DNA of 64,000 nucleotides from the NCBI GenBank assembly GCA_963830485.1, contig CAWHNE010000035.1, positions 372,001-436,000 of the forward strand, given 5' to 3'. The stretch is from CAIWHR01 sp963830485. Lineage in GTDB: Bacteria; Pseudomonadota; Gammaproteobacteria; Burkholderiales; Casimicrobiaceae. The position numbers and the translations under genes were made by a program. The first letter of the stretch is position 1; each line of letters begins with the position of its first letter. A model generated the notes under the pieces. The model searched no databases, had not been told where the DNA came from, and saw only the letters and a list, made by a program, of their open reading frames with translations. This document shows positions 32,936 to 42,999 of the stretch, piece by piece.

Positions 32936-33399
32936 ATGTCCAAACGGATCGTCGCGCTCACCGTCAACGGCCGCGCCCGCGAGGACGCGGTCGCCGACTC
33001 GATGCTGCTCCTCGACTACCTGCGCGAGCAGGCGGGCCTCACCGGCACGAAGCGAGGCTGCGACGGCGGCGAGTGCGGCGCGTGCACGGTGCTGGTCGAC
33101 GGCGAGCCGCAGCTCGCGTGCCTCACGCTCGTCGCCCGCTGCGAAGGAAAGCGCGTCGAGACGATCGAAGGCCTCGCCGACAACGGCCGCATGAGCGCAC
33201 TGCAGGCGGCGTTTCACGAGCGGCTCGGCACGCAGTGCGGGTATCTGCACGCCGGGGATGATCATGGCGGCGGAGGCTCTGTTGCGGCAGAACCCCGCGC
33301 CCGACCGAGGCCGAGATCCGCGCGGCGCTCGCTGGCAATCTGTGTCGCTGCACCGGCTACGTGAAGATCATCGAGTCGGTGCAGGCCGTGGCGGACTGA
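32936..33399 (+). CDS. hcrC: 4-Hydroxybenzoyl-CoA reductase gamma subunit, two [2Fe-2S] (frameshifted)
   Basis: About 153 residues after removal of two extra bases (near 33252 and 33303). The plant-type cluster motif CDGGECGACTVLVDG and the second, helical-bundle motif CGYCTPGMIM...NLCRCTGYVK are those of xanthine-oxidase-family small subunits. It transfers electrons to the molybdenum subunit encoded next. The start is 14 bases after the ligase stop. Confidence 0.85.
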
Positions 33400-33407
33400 C
33401 GCCGCTG

Positions 33408-35814
33408 ATGCGATGCGGCAACGGGATTCAGCGAACGCGCCGGATACGCGGGGCCTGCCCGGCTTCGCGACACCCGCCCATCCGCGGTCGGCGTGCGCCA
33501 GCCGCTCATCGACGGCATCGAGAAGGTCACCGGTCGCGCGCGCTACACGGCGGATCTGACGGCGCCCGGCGCGCTCGTCGGCGCGATCCTGCGGAGCCCG
33601 GTCGCGCACGGCGCGATCCACGAGATCGACGTCGAGGCGGCGCGCGCGCTGCCAGGCGTGCGCGCGGTCGTCACCGGCGACGACTGCGACATGGCGTACG
33701 GCGTCATTCCGGTCGCGCAGAACGAGTACCCGCTCGCGCGCGGGCGCGTCCGCTACCGCGGCGAGCCGATCGCTGCCGTCGCCGCCGACGACGAGGCAAC
33801 CGCGCGCGCGGCGCTCGAGTTGATCGATCTCGACATCGAGCCGCTGCCCGCGTACTTCGACGCCGCGTCGGCGCGCGCGGCCGACGCGACGCTGCTCCAC
33901 CCGAACAAGCCCGGCAACATCGAGCGCGAGGTCGACCAGACCTTCGGCGACGTCGACGGCGGGTTTCGCCGCGGCCGACCTCGTACGCGAGGAGACGCTT
34001 CCGCTACGCCGAGGTCACGCACGCGATGATGGAGCCCAACGCCGCGCTCGCCGAGTACGACCCGGAGCGCGGCCGGCTCACGCTGCACTCGGTGACGCAG
34101 GTGCCCTACTACGTCCACCTCGCGCTCGCGCGCTGCCTGCGCATGGACGAATCGAGGATCCGCGTCGTGAAGCCGTTCGTCGGCGGCGGCTTCGGCCACC
34201 GCACCGAGACGCTCAACTTCGAGATCATCGCCGCGCTGCTCGCGCGCGCCGCCGGCGGCACGGTGAAGCTCGAGCTCTCGCGCGAGGAGACGTTCCTCAC
34301 CCACCGCGGCCGGCCCGAGACCGAGATCCGGCTCAAGCTCGGGCTTGAAGCGCTCGGGCGAGATCACGGCCGTCGATTGCGAGGTCGTGCAGCGCGGCGG
34401 CGGCTACGCCGGTTACGGCCTCGTCACGATCCTCTACGCGGGCGCGCTCCTGCACGCGCTCTACCGGCTGCCCGCGTGCCGCTACCACGGCCTGCGCGTC
34501 TACACGCAACACGCCGCCGAACGGCGCGATGCGCGGCCACGGCTCGGTCGACGTCCGCCACGCGTTCGAGACGATGCTCGACCGGATGGCCGCCGAGCTC
34601 GGGCTCGATCCGTTCGCGGTGCGCCGCGCGAACCTGCTGCGCGGTGCCGCACCGGACGATCAACGACCTGCAGGTCAATTCGTGCGGGCTCGGCCGAATG
34701 CCTCGACACGGTCGAGCACGCGTCGGGCTGGCGCGAGCGGCACGGCCGGCTGCCGAAGGGGCGTGGCCTCGGGATGGCGTGCTCGCATTACGTGAGCGGC
34801 TCGGCCAAGCCCGTGCACTGGACCGGCGAGCCGCACGCCGTCGTCAACCTGAAGCTCGACTTCGACGGCGGCATCACGATCCTGACCGGCGCCGCCGACA
34901 TCGGGCAGGGATCCTCGACGCTGCTCGCGCAGACCGTGGCGGAGGTGCTGGGCCTCGCGCTCGACCGGCTCACGCGTCGTCGCCAACGACAGCGTGGTCA
35001 CGCCGAAGGACAACGGCAGCTACAGCTCGCGCGTGTCGTTCATGGTCGGCAACGCGGCGCTCGGCGCGGCGCGCGAGCTGAAGCGCGTGCTCGTCGCCGC
35101 GGCCGCACGCAAGCTCGAGGTCGCGGTCGACGACGTCGAATGCCTGGGCGAGACGTACCGCGTGACCGGCACCGATCGCGCGCTCGCGCTACAAGGAGGT
35201 CGTCACGGCGGCGCTCGAGGACGACGGGCACGCTGACGGTCAAGGGCATCTGGTCGACGCCGCCGGAGACGCAGGGCGGCAAGTTCAAGGGCGCCGCGGT
35301 CGGATCGACCGCCGGCTTCTCCTACGCGGCGCAGGTGGTCGAGGTCGACGTCGACGAGGACACCGGGCATGGTGCGCGTCGTGCGCGTCTGGGTCGCGCA
35401 CGACTGCGGCCGCGCGATCAACCCGCTCGCCGTCGAGGGCCAGATCCAGGGCTCGGTGTGGATGGGAATGGGACAGGCGCTGTCCGAGGAGACGCAGTAC
35501 CACGAGGGCCTGCCGCTTCGCGCGAACCTGCTCGACTACCGCGTGCCGACGATCGTCGAGTCGCCGCCGATCGACGACGTTCATCGTCGAGGCGCCCGAT
35601 CCCAACGGCCCGTTCGGCGCGAAGGAGGCGGGCGAAGGCTCGCTCTCCGGCTTCCTGCCCGCGCTCACCAACGCGATCGCCGACGCGACCGGGCTCCGCC
35701 TCACCGAGTTGCCCGCTTCGCCCGACCGCCTGCTCGATGCGCTGACCGCGCGACGGCGCGCGGAGCGCCTGCAAGACATCGGCGGGCAACCTCGCCGCGA
35801 CCGCCGAGCCCTGA
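33408..35814 (+). CDS. hcrA: 4-Hydroxybenzoyl-CoA reductase alpha subunit, molybdenum (frameshifted)
   Basis: About 795 residues, spread over more than a dozen single-base frame changes. Recognisable blocks in order are VRQPLIDGIEKVTGRARYTADL, VKPFVGGGFGHRTE (FGGGFG-type molybdopterin loop), NTPPNGAMRGHGSVDVRHAFE, GAADIGQGSSTLLAQ, VANDSVVTPKDNGSYSSR and DPNGPFGAKEAGEG. These are the hallmarks of the xanthine-oxidase large subunit. The most likely start is the ATG at 33408 followed by one extra base. It binds the molybdenum cofactor and removes the para-hydroxyl group from 4-hydroxybenzoyl-CoA, yielding benzoyl-CoA. The HcrB neighbour fixes the identity. Confidence 0.82.
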
Positions 35815-35816
35815 CG

Positions 35817-36802
35817 ATGGAACACCTCCCACCTTTCGTCCTCGCGCGCCCCGCGACGCTTTCGCGAGGCGGCGCTGCTCCTGACCGCCGATCGCCGCGC
35901 GCGCATCGTCGCCGGCGGCACCGATCTCGTGCCCAACCTGCGCGACGGTCTGGGCGAGCCGTCGGTGCTGGTCGACCTCTGCGGCGATCGCCGGCTTCGA
36001 CGCGCATCGACGTCACGGCGGACGGCGCGACGATCGGCGCCGGTGCGACGCTCGCACGGCTCGCCGCCGACGCCGCGGCTGCGGCGCGCGCTTGCCGGTC
36101 GCTCGCGCGAGGCCGCGCTGACGATCGCCGGCCCCGGCGCATCGCACCGTCGCCACGGTCGGCGGCAACCTCTGCCTCGACACGCGCTGCGTGTTCTACA
36201 ACCAGAGCGCGTGGTGGCGGCGCGCGAACGACTATCTGCCTCAAGCACGGCGGCGACACCTGCCACGTCGCGCCGCAGGGCAAGCGCTGCCACGCGGCGT
36301 TCGCGGGCGACCTCGCGCCGGCGCTGCTCGTGCTCGGCGCCGAGATCGACGTCGCCGGCTCGCGCGGCACGCGCCGGATCCCGCTCGACGATCTCTACGC
36401 CGACGACGGCGCCGCACACCTGACGCTCGCGCCGGGCGAGATCGTCGCCGCCGTCCGCGTGCCGCACCGCAGCCGGCGGGCGCGCGCGCCGGCTACCGGA
36501 AGGCGCGCGCACGCGGCGCGATCGATTTCCCGCTGGCCGGCGTCGCCGCGCGCGTCGTCATGCGCGACGGCGTCGTCGCCGAGCTGCGCGTCGCGCTCAC
36601 CGGCACCAACTCGCGCCCGTTCCTGCTCGACGGCACGGCGAACTTCGCGGGACGTCCGCTCGACGACGCCGCGCTCGCGAAGCTCGGCAAGCTCGTGCAG
36701 AAGCAGGTGTCGCCGATGCGCACGACGGTGACGCATTCGAACTACCGCCGCCAGGTGGCCGCGGTTCTCGCGCAGCGGCTCGTGCGCGAGCTCGCCGGCT
36801 GA
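35817..36802 (+). CDS. hcrB: 4-Hydroxybenzoyl-CoA reductase beta subunit, FAD and [4Fe-4S] (frameshifted)
   Basis: About 325 residues when eight extra bases are allowed for, matching the Thauera enzyme's length. The FAD motif IVAGGTDLVPNLR is near the start and VATVGGNLCLDTRC follows. The stretch TRCVFYNQSAWWRR...DYCLKHGGDTCHVAPQGKRC contains the extra loop with four cysteines that binds a [4Fe-4S] cluster. This loop is special to 4-hydroxybenzoyl-CoA reductases and absent from ordinary xanthine dehydrogenases, so it supports the assignment of the whole trio. The cluster lets low-potential electrons reach the molybdenum site. Confidence 0.85.
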
Positions 36803-36833
36803 GCCGGGGTGGCCGGACGCAGGGTCCGCCGCC

Positions 36834-36891
36834 TTGATGCGCGTCAAATACGGGCGAGCCGGGCTGAGAGTAATTTCGGTATCGCGATACC
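36834..36891 (+). promoter_or_regulatory. FNR-like site plus GGTATC-GC-GATACC palindrome
   Basis: TTGAT-GCGC-GTCAA (36834-36847) matches the FNR consensus at nine of ten positions. The perfect 14-base palindrome GGTATCGCGATACC (36878-36891) lies 44 bases downstream, centre to centre, about where transcription would begin if an activator bound at -41.5. The hemerythrin ATG is at 36909. A similar pairing occurs upstream of the benzoyl-CoA genes (61342-61420). Confidence 0.5.
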
Positions 36892-36908
36892 ATAATTGGG
36901 AGCCCGCC

Positions 36909-37386
36909 ATGGGACAGGTCAGCCACGCGCTCGACACCGAGCATCGCGCCACTCTCGGCCTGCTCGGGCAGATCGAGGCAACGTTCGTCCGAGCGAGCGA
37001 ACGCGGACCCGGACGAGCGCGCGCGCCTCGCCGGCGCGCTCGTTCGGTTCCTGACGGACGAGCTCGACCGCCACTTCGATTTCGAGGAGCGCGAGCTGTT
37101 CCCGCGACTCGCCGACGCCGGCGACGGCGACATCGCCGAGCTCCTGACCGAGGAGCACGTGCCGATCCGCGCGGTAGCCTCCGAGCTCCTGCCGCTCGCG
37201 CGCGCGGCCGCGGCGCGCACGATCGATGCCTCTTCGCTCGAAGCGCTGCGGCGCGGCGGGACGGAGCTCTGCGAGCGCCTGACCGCGCACATCGACAAGG
37301 AGACGATGGCGCTCCTGCCGCTCCTAGACGATCTGCTCGACGACGAATCGGACCGCGCGATCGCCTTCGCGTACGCGGCGGCCTGA
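36909..37386 (+). CDS. Hemerythrin HHE-domain protein (frameshifted)
   Basis: About 158 residues after removal of one extra base near 37001. The helix pattern has histidines and acids at metal-ligand positions: SHALDTEHRAT, DELDRHFDFEERELFPRL, TEEHVPIRA and ERLTAHIDKETMALLPLL. This is the di-iron hemerythrin-like fold. Such proteins bind oxygen or nitric oxide or help repair iron centres. It is the first gene after an FNR-like site and precedes an acetyltransferase and a SufT-like gene. Protection or repair of oxygen-sensitive Fe-S enzymes is a reasonable guess. Confidence 0.78.
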
Positions 37387-37403
37387 ACTTTCGAGGATGC
37401 ACG

Positions 37404-38416
37404 ATGGACACCGCCACCGCGAAAGTCACGATCCGCCCGCTCGCCCGTGAGGATCTCGCCGCCGTCGTCGCCATCGACAGCGCGATCGAGGGCCGCTCGC
37501 GCCGCACCTACTTCGAGCGGCGGCTTGCGCGCCGCGCTGCGAGGAACCGAAGCTCCACGCGCAGTTCGCCGCGACCGACGGCTCCGGTCTTGCCGGGTTC
37601 CTCCTCGCGCGCGTGCTCGAAGGCGAGTTCGGCCAGAGCGAGCCGGCGCTGCGCCTCGAGGGCGTCGGCGTGCGCGCCAACGTTCAGGGCGTCGGCATCG
37701 GCGAGCGCCTGCTCGACGCGCTGGCGGAATGGGCGCGCCGGCACGGCATCTACGAGCTGCGCACGCAGGCGTCGTGGAAGGATCACGCGATGCTGCGCTG
37801 GCTCGACGCGATGCACTTCCGCGTCGCGCCGAACCACGTCCTCGACTGCGGCGTCCACGGCGGCGAATACACGCCGGCGCGCGACGATCCCGTCCGCGCC
37901 GACGCCGGCGCGGCACCGCCGCAGGAGATCGCCTACGACGGCCGGCCGGACAACGACTACGAGCGTCTCGCGCGCGACCTTGCCGACGTGCGCGGCGATG
38001 CGGCCCGAGGACGTGCCCGAGATCGTCCGCATCGATCGCCACATCACCGGGCGCGACCGCGCGCCTGTACGTGCAGCGCAAGCTCGCGGAGACGATGGCA
38101 GACTCCGGCGATCCGCGTGTCGCTGACCGCGCACCAGGACGACGCGGTCGTCGGCTACCTGATGGCGCGCGTCGACCTGGGCGACTTCGGCCGCACCGAC
38201 CCGACGGCCGTCATCGACACGATCGGCGTCGATCCCGGCTACGCGCACCGCGGCGTCGGCCACGCGCTCGTCTCGCAGCTCTTCGCGAACCTGGGCGCGC
38301 TGCAGGTCGAGCGCGTGGAGACGATCGTCGCGCCGCGCGATCTCGCGCTGCAGGGCTTCCTCTACGACGTCGGATTCGCGCCGTCGCAGCGCATCGCCTT
38401 CGTCCGGCCGCTGTAG
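37404..38416 (+). CDS. Tandem GNAT acetyltransferase, two domains (frameshifted)
   Basis: About 335 residues after correcting several extra bases (37530-37560 and 37990-38110). Domain 1 (VTIRPLAREDLAAVVAID...NVQGVGIGERLLDALAEW) and domain 2 (AMRPEDVPEIVRIDRHITG...GYAHRGVGHALVSQLF) are related to each other and to the single-domain gene at 25917. Both have an acetyl-CoA loop, so both might be active. Acetylation of the lysine in aryl-CoA ligases is a known control in aromatic degraders and would fit the neighbouring padJ, but nothing here proves it. Confidence 0.7.
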
Positions 38417-38428
38417 CGTCGGCAGCCG

Positions 38429-38737
38429 ATGACCACGATGCCCGACGACGACGCCGTCCGCGAAGCACTGCGGCAGGTCGAGGATCCCGAGGCCGGAATG
38501 AACATCGTCGACCTCGGGCTCGTCTACCTGATCGAGGTCACGCCGAACGCGGTGCGCGTCGACATGACGATGACCACCGCCGCGTGCCCGATGACCGACA
38601 TGATCGTGGATCAGGCGCGCGACGCGGTCGCCGCGCTCGTGCCCGAGGGAACGGCCGTCGACGTCCGGCTCGTCTGGGACCCGCCGTGGACGCCCGACAA
38701 GATGACCGGCGTCGCGCGCGAGCACTTCGGCTGGTAG
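38429..38737 (+). CDS. MIP18/DUF59 (SufT-like) metal-sulfur cluster assembly factor
   Basis: A 102-residue protein, the whole of which is the DUF59 fold: DDAVREALRQVEDPEAGMNIVDLGLVYLIEV, with the conserved cysteine in TTAACPMTDMIVDQ. SufT/MIP18 proteins help load Fe-S clusters into target enzymes. It follows the acetyltransferase gene by 12 bases. Its place between the hcr and bcr clusters, full of Fe-S enzymes, suits that role. Confidence 0.82.
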   Translation: MTTMPDDDAVREALRQVEDPEAGMNIVDLGLVYLIEVTPNAVRVDMTMTTAACPMTDMIVDQARDAVAALVPEGTAVDVRLVWDPPWTPDKMTGVAREHFGW

Positions 38738-38759
38738 CGAGCGCGGCGCTCCGGGCTGC

Positions 38760-39864
38760 ATGGGTAACGAGTCTCCGGCGAGCGCGGGCGTCGCGTGGCC
38801 GCGGCTGCCGCTGCTGATCCTCGGCTTTCTCGCGCTGTTCGCCGGCGTCGGCGCCGGGCTCGCGCGCCTCGGGTGGATCGTTCCCGACGTCGCCGCGACC
38901 GCGGCTGCACTGCACGGGCCGCTCATGATCTGCGGCTTCTTCGGCGTCGTGATCGCGCTCGAACGCGCGGTGGCCGTCGGATACGCGTGGGCGTATCTCG
39001 GCCCACTCTTCGCAGGCGCCGGCGGCATCGCGGCGGTCGCGGGCGCCTCGACGGCGGCGCCGTGGCTCTTCGTCGCCGGCAGCCTCGTGCTGCTCGCCGC
39101 AACGCTCGACATCTTCCGGCGCCAGCGTGCGCTCTTCACGTTTACGCTGGTCGCCGGATCGTTCGCGTGGACCGCCGGCAGCGCGCTGTGGGCGACCGGC
39201 ACGGCAGTTCACGCGGTCGTCGCGTGGTGGCTCGCCTTTCTGATCCTGACGATCGCCGGTGAGCGACTCGAGCTCTCGCGCTTCCTCAAGCCCTCGCCCG
39301 CGGCGCACCGCGTGTTCGCGGCGATCCTCGCGGTCGTCGGCGTCGGGCTCGTGGGCGGCGGGCGCGACTGGGGTCCGCTCGTGTTCGCGGCGGGGCTCCT
39401 CGCACTCGCGCTGTGGCTATTGAAACAGGATCTTGCGCGCCGCACCGTGCGCGGCACGGGCCTCACGCGCTTCATCGCCGTGTGCCTGCTCTCGGGCTAC
39501 GCGTGGCTCGCGGTGGGCGCGGTCGTCGTGCTCGCAGCGGGCGGCCTCGCGCCGGGCACGCCGTCGTACGACGCCGCCGTGCACGCGCTCGCGCTCGGCT
39601 TCGTCTTCTCGATGGTGTTCGGCCACGCGCCGATCATCTTCCCGGCCGTGCTGCGCGTGCAGGTGCCGTACCACCCGGCGTTCTACGTTCCGCTCGCGCT
39701 ACTGCACCTGCTCGCTCGTCGTGCGGCTCGCCGGCGACGCGACGGCCCGCTTCGACTGGACGCGCGCGGGGGGCCTGCTGAACGCGCTCGCGCTCGCGGC
39801 GTTCATCGTCTTCACGATCGCGGCCGTGATCCGCGGCGCATCGGCGCGACGCGCCGGGCGCTAG
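38760..39864 (+). CDS. Polytopic membrane protein, NnrS-like (frameshifted once)
   Basis: About 367 residues after removal of one extra base near 39715. About twelve membrane helices; HGPLMICGFFGVVIALERAVA near the N-terminus and HALALGFVFSMVFGHAPIIFPAVL near the C-terminus carry histidines inside helices, as in NnrS-type haem/copper proteins of denitrifiers. I cannot be sure of the family. If right, it would help with nitric oxide stress and fit the hemerythrin in the same row. Confidence 0.55.
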
Positions 39865-39876
39865 GCGGCGAGGCGG

Positions 39877-40658
39877 CTACGGCAGGAAATGCTTCGCCGC
39901 GAGCAGCGCGGCGAGCTTCGCGGAATCCTCGCGGAACACGTCGGGATCGTACTTGGCTTCGCTCGTGTAGTACTGCGCGAGCGACGTGATGCCCATCGCC
40001 TCGATGCGCGTCTTGATCTCCGGGATCGGCCATGTAGCGCTCCCAGCCGCGCACCTCGCGCTGCGCGTAGGTCGCTTCGAGCTGCTCGGCCGTGGGGCGG
40101 CGATAGCGCTCCTCGTGCACGATCGCCGGCAGCGGCAGCCGGTCGCGCTTCGCAGGATCCTCGTCCGGCCAGCCGACGACGATCGTCGTGACCGGCACGC
40201 AGGTGTCCGGCAGCTCGAGGAACGCGGCGATCTCGGTCATCGAGTGGAGCGTCGTCCCCATGTAGCAGATGCCGAGCCCATGCGCCTGGAATCCGAGGCA
40301 AGCGTTCTGCGCGACGATCATCGCGTCGAACGCTGCCACGTGATAGCCGATCAGGTTGTTGAAGTTGTCGCGCGCGCCACGCCGTCGCAACCACTCGCGC
40401 GTGCGGAACCAGTCGGCGCAGAACGTGACGACGAGCGGCGCCTGCAGCACCATCGGCTGCTCGAAATGGAGCTCGTAGAGCCTCCGCTTGCGCTCCGCGT
40501 CACGCGTCAGCACGATCGACACGCTGTTCAGGTTGCCGGACGACGAGCTGCCGGCGATCGCGTCGCAAGGACCTGATCGACAAGCGCGGGTCGATCGGGT
40601 CAGGCTTGTAGCGGCGGATCGAGCGGTGGCGGTTCTGGAGTTCCGAAATCTCGTTCAT
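39877..40658 (-). CDS. Nitroreductase-family FMN protein (frameshifted)
   Basis: About 260 residues. The N-terminal RHRSIRRYKPDPIDP is the FMN-binding signature of nitroreductases, followed by SSSSGNLNSVSIVLT and a central FDAMIVAQNACLGFQAHGLGICYMGTTLHS. Three frame changes are needed: two near 40560-40600, which look like missing bases, and one extra base near 40028. It probably reduces nitro or quinone compounds with NAD(P)H. It ends 12 bases from the convergent membrane-protein gene. Confidence 0.72.
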
Positions 40659-40723
40659 CATGGAGGCGGTGGGAGAAATGGCGAGTAGCGCGGAAGTCGC
40701 GCATCGATGGTCGCCGCAAACGA

Positions 40724-41055
40724 TCAGCGGCGAACGAGCCGGCGGACGAGCGCCGCCAGCGACGAACGCCGCTTCGGCATCGCCCCGGGTGGCGGATCGA
40801 AGTAGATCGCGGTGCACGTAGCACCACGCCCAGGACTGTCCACGCTCCCACGACGCTATCAGCGGATGGCCGGTCGCGTTGAAGTGCGCGAGCGCATGCG
40901 CGTGCGGCGAATCCTCGCAGCAGCCGACGTGCCCGCACGCGAGGCAGATGCGCAGCTCGGTCCATTTCGCGCCGATCGCGAGACAGTCCTCGCAGCCGTC
41001 GGCACTCGGCGCGACCTTGCGGATGCCGCTCGCGTGCTCGCACGGCGTCGCTCAT
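40724..41055 (-). CDS. UBP-type zinc-finger protein (frameshifted)
   Basis: About 109 residues after removal of two extra bases (near 41043 and 40809). The zinc motif is CEDCLAIGAKWTELRICLACGHVGCCEDSPHAHALAHFNATGHPL, the ubiquitin-protease-type finger found as a small stand-alone protein in many bacteria. The corrected end AIYFDPPPGAMPKRRSSLA is typical of the family. Function unknown. It overlaps the GFA gene by 4 bases. Confidence 0.7.
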
Positions 41056-41558
41056 GATTTCGGCGCGGCGTCACGCGCCGCGAGCAACGCCGCGCGCCGT
41101 TCGAGGCTCTCCGCCGGCCACAGCTCGGCGGCCTTGTAGTACTCGGGGACCGCCGGCGTGCCGGGCGGCAGCACGACCCACGGCTGCTTCGACGCGGTGA
41201 AGATGTGGACGTCGGGCGGCAGGCGGTCGGGATCGTCGAGCGTGCCGACGCGCACGAAGCTGACCGCGTCGCCGGCGCCCGAATAGTGGCTCCAGAGCGC
41301 GATCCGGCATTTCGGGCAGCGCGCGATCTTCTGCCCCTTGCCGCTCTCCGACGGCGTGAGCACGATCTCGACGTCGCCATGCAGGAGCTCGAGGCGGTCG
41401 CTCTCGATCATCGCGTTGAGCGCGAACGACGCGCCGGTCTCGCGCTGGCACCAGCGGCAGTGACAGCAATGGACGAACAGCGGCGCGGTCGTCATCCGGT
41501 AGCGCACGTGGCGGCAGTCGCAGCCGCCGTCGAAGGGCCCGGGATCGCGGGACGTCAT
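41052..41558 (-). CDS. GFA-family zinc protein
   Basis: A 168-residue protein with the GFA fold. Zinc-binding cysteines are in GGCDCRHVRY, CCHCRWCQRETGASF and CPKCRIALWSHY. The GFA family is named for glutathione-dependent formaldehyde-activating enzymes, but most members are of unknown activity. The start at 41558 overlaps the stop of the gene before it (ATGA). It is part of a compact leftward row of small genes. Confidence 0.78.
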   Translation of the reverse strand: MTSRDPGPFDGGCDCRHVRYRMTTAPLFVHCCHCRWCQRETGASFALNAMIESDRLELLHGDVEIVLTPSESGKGQKIARCPKCRIALWSHYSGAGDAVSFVRVGTLDDPDRLPPDVHIFTASKQPWVVLPPGTPAVPEYYKAAELWPAESLERRAALLAARDAAPKS

Positions 41559-41833
41559 CGCACACTCGGGTCGTGCCGTGGCGCTCGGCGCGTATGCGAG
41601 AGCGGACGGTTGAGTTCGGTCCGGTATTGCGTTGCGTCGGGCCCTGTCTCCGGCCCGGCGGTGTAAATCTCCCAGAAGCCGGCCGCCGGCATGCGGCCCT
41701 CCGCGTCGATCCACGCCATGAGCTCGCGATAGGCCGCGCCCATGACGGTCCGGATCTCGCCAGGCGAAACCGTGACGTGGATCACAGCGGCCTGCTGCGC
41801 AGCGGCCTCGACGACCTGCGGCGGGTCGATCAT
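41555..41833 (-). CDS. Small GyrI-like effector-binding-domain protein
   Basis: A 92-residue protein resembling half of an AraC/GyrI effector-binding domain: QQAAVIHVTVSPGEIRTVMGAAYRELMAWIDAEGR and a C-terminal YTAGPETGPDATQYRTELNRPL. It lacks a DNA-binding region. It overlaps the GFA gene. Similarity is partial and the function is unknown. Confidence 0.5.
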   Translation of the reverse strand: MIDPPQVVEAAAQQAAVIHVTVSPGEIRTVMGAAYRELMAWIDAEGRMPAAGFWEIYTAGPETGPDATQYRTELNRPLSHTRRAPRHDPSVR

Positions 41834-41888
41834 GGGGGTCTCCGGACGGGCACGAGGACCGAATTCTACCGACCCCGTGCCATCGCGA

Positions 41889-42694
41889 CTAAGGTGCGAC
41901 GATTCCGCGAACGGCCCACGCGCGCGCGGCGAGCGCGATCGAGCCGTCCGCGCCCGACGGGGATGCGCTCGCGGATCCGCTCGCGCAAACGGCTGCGCGC
42001 CGCCTCGTCCTGCGACATCGCGTACGCCGGCGCCGGCCCCTGGCCGCCGAGGAAGGGTTGCCAGTAGTCGTCGAAATCCGCGAAGGGCGTCGGAATGTCG
42101 ATGGCCTTCACGTCGACGCCGCCGAGCCCGGCTGTCCGCAAGCAGCGCGCGCAAGGGTTCCGGCCGGCACAGCGGGAATCGCTTCCCTTCATCCAATGCC
42201 GCCGCGCCGGGGTCGAGCTCGACCGCCGCATCCCAGAAGAAGCGCAACAGCTGCATCGCGCCCGCGTAATCCCATACGTAGGCGCCAATCGTGCCGCCGC
42301 GTTCGGTCACCCTCGCCATCTCGGCGATCGCCGTGCGTGGCTCGACAACAAAGTTCAGCACGAGCCCCGAGACGACGGCGTCGACCGACGCGTCCGGCAG
42401 CGGAATGGCGGTCGCGCTGCCCTGAAGAAACGTGGCCCGCCCCGCCAGGTTCGCCTTCGCGCTCTCGAGGAAACCCGCCGACGGCTCGACGCCGGTCACC
42501 CCTGCCGGCTCGCAGCGATCGAGTATCGCCGCGCACAGCGCGCCGGTACCGCACCCGACATCGACCCACCGCCGGCCGGCGGGAATCCCGAGCCACGAAA
42601 GAAACGGCGGCGCCACGTGGCGACTCCAGCGCCCGACGTAACGCTCGTACGGGCTTCCGCGCTCCCAGGTGTCCGCGACGTGGCCGAGACTCAT
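41889..42694 (-). CDS. Class I SAM-dependent methyltransferase (frameshifted)
   Basis: About 267 residues after removal of two extra bases (near 42140 and 41950). The SAM motif WVDVGCGTGALCAAIL is followed by VTGVEPSAGFLESAKANL, DASVDAVVSGLVLNFV and ARVTERGGTIGAYVWDY, a UbiE-like methyltransferase. The substrate cannot be predicted. It is upstream of the GyrI-like gene and downstream of a DUF2277 gene in the same direction. Confidence 0.75.
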
Positions 42695-42711
42695 GTTCGC
42701 CGCTCCGGGCT

Positions 42712-42984
42712 TCAGCCGCCTGCGAATCTCACGGCGGCACGGGCTTTCGCCTTCGCGGCTTCCTCCTCGCGGTTTCGCGGCGGCGCGTGCGTTTCGAGCA
42801 CGCCGACGAGGCGGCGCGTGACGGCCGCGATGTCGTCGACGGCCGCAGTGAAAGCGGCTTCGTTGGCTTTCGACGGCCGATTGAAGCCGCTGACCTTGCG
42901 CACGAATTGCAGCGACGCCGCGCCGATCTCCTCGTCGGTCACCGGCGGCTCGAAATTGAAGAGAATCCGGATGTTCCTGCACAT
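42712..42984 (-). CDS. DUF2277 protein
   Basis: 90 residues beginning MCRNIRILFNFEPPVTDEEI, the constant opening of DUF2277, with LQFVRKVSGFNRPSKANE in the middle. Such proteins are small, cytoplasmic and of unknown function. GGAGGC lies just before the start. It precedes the methyltransferase by 17 bases. Confidence 0.8.
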   Translation of the reverse strand: MCRNIRILFNFEPPVTDEEIGAASLQFVRKVSGFNRPSKANEAAFTAAVDDIAAVTRRLVGVLETHAPPRNREEEAAKAKARAAVRFAGG

Positions 42985-42999
42985 GGGTTGCCTCCAGGA

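Noticed and set aside
27182..36802. Reading the pad and hcr genes as pseudogenes
   Set aside because: Conserved motifs persist in every frame piece and nearly all shifts are +1, which fits sequence error better than decay.
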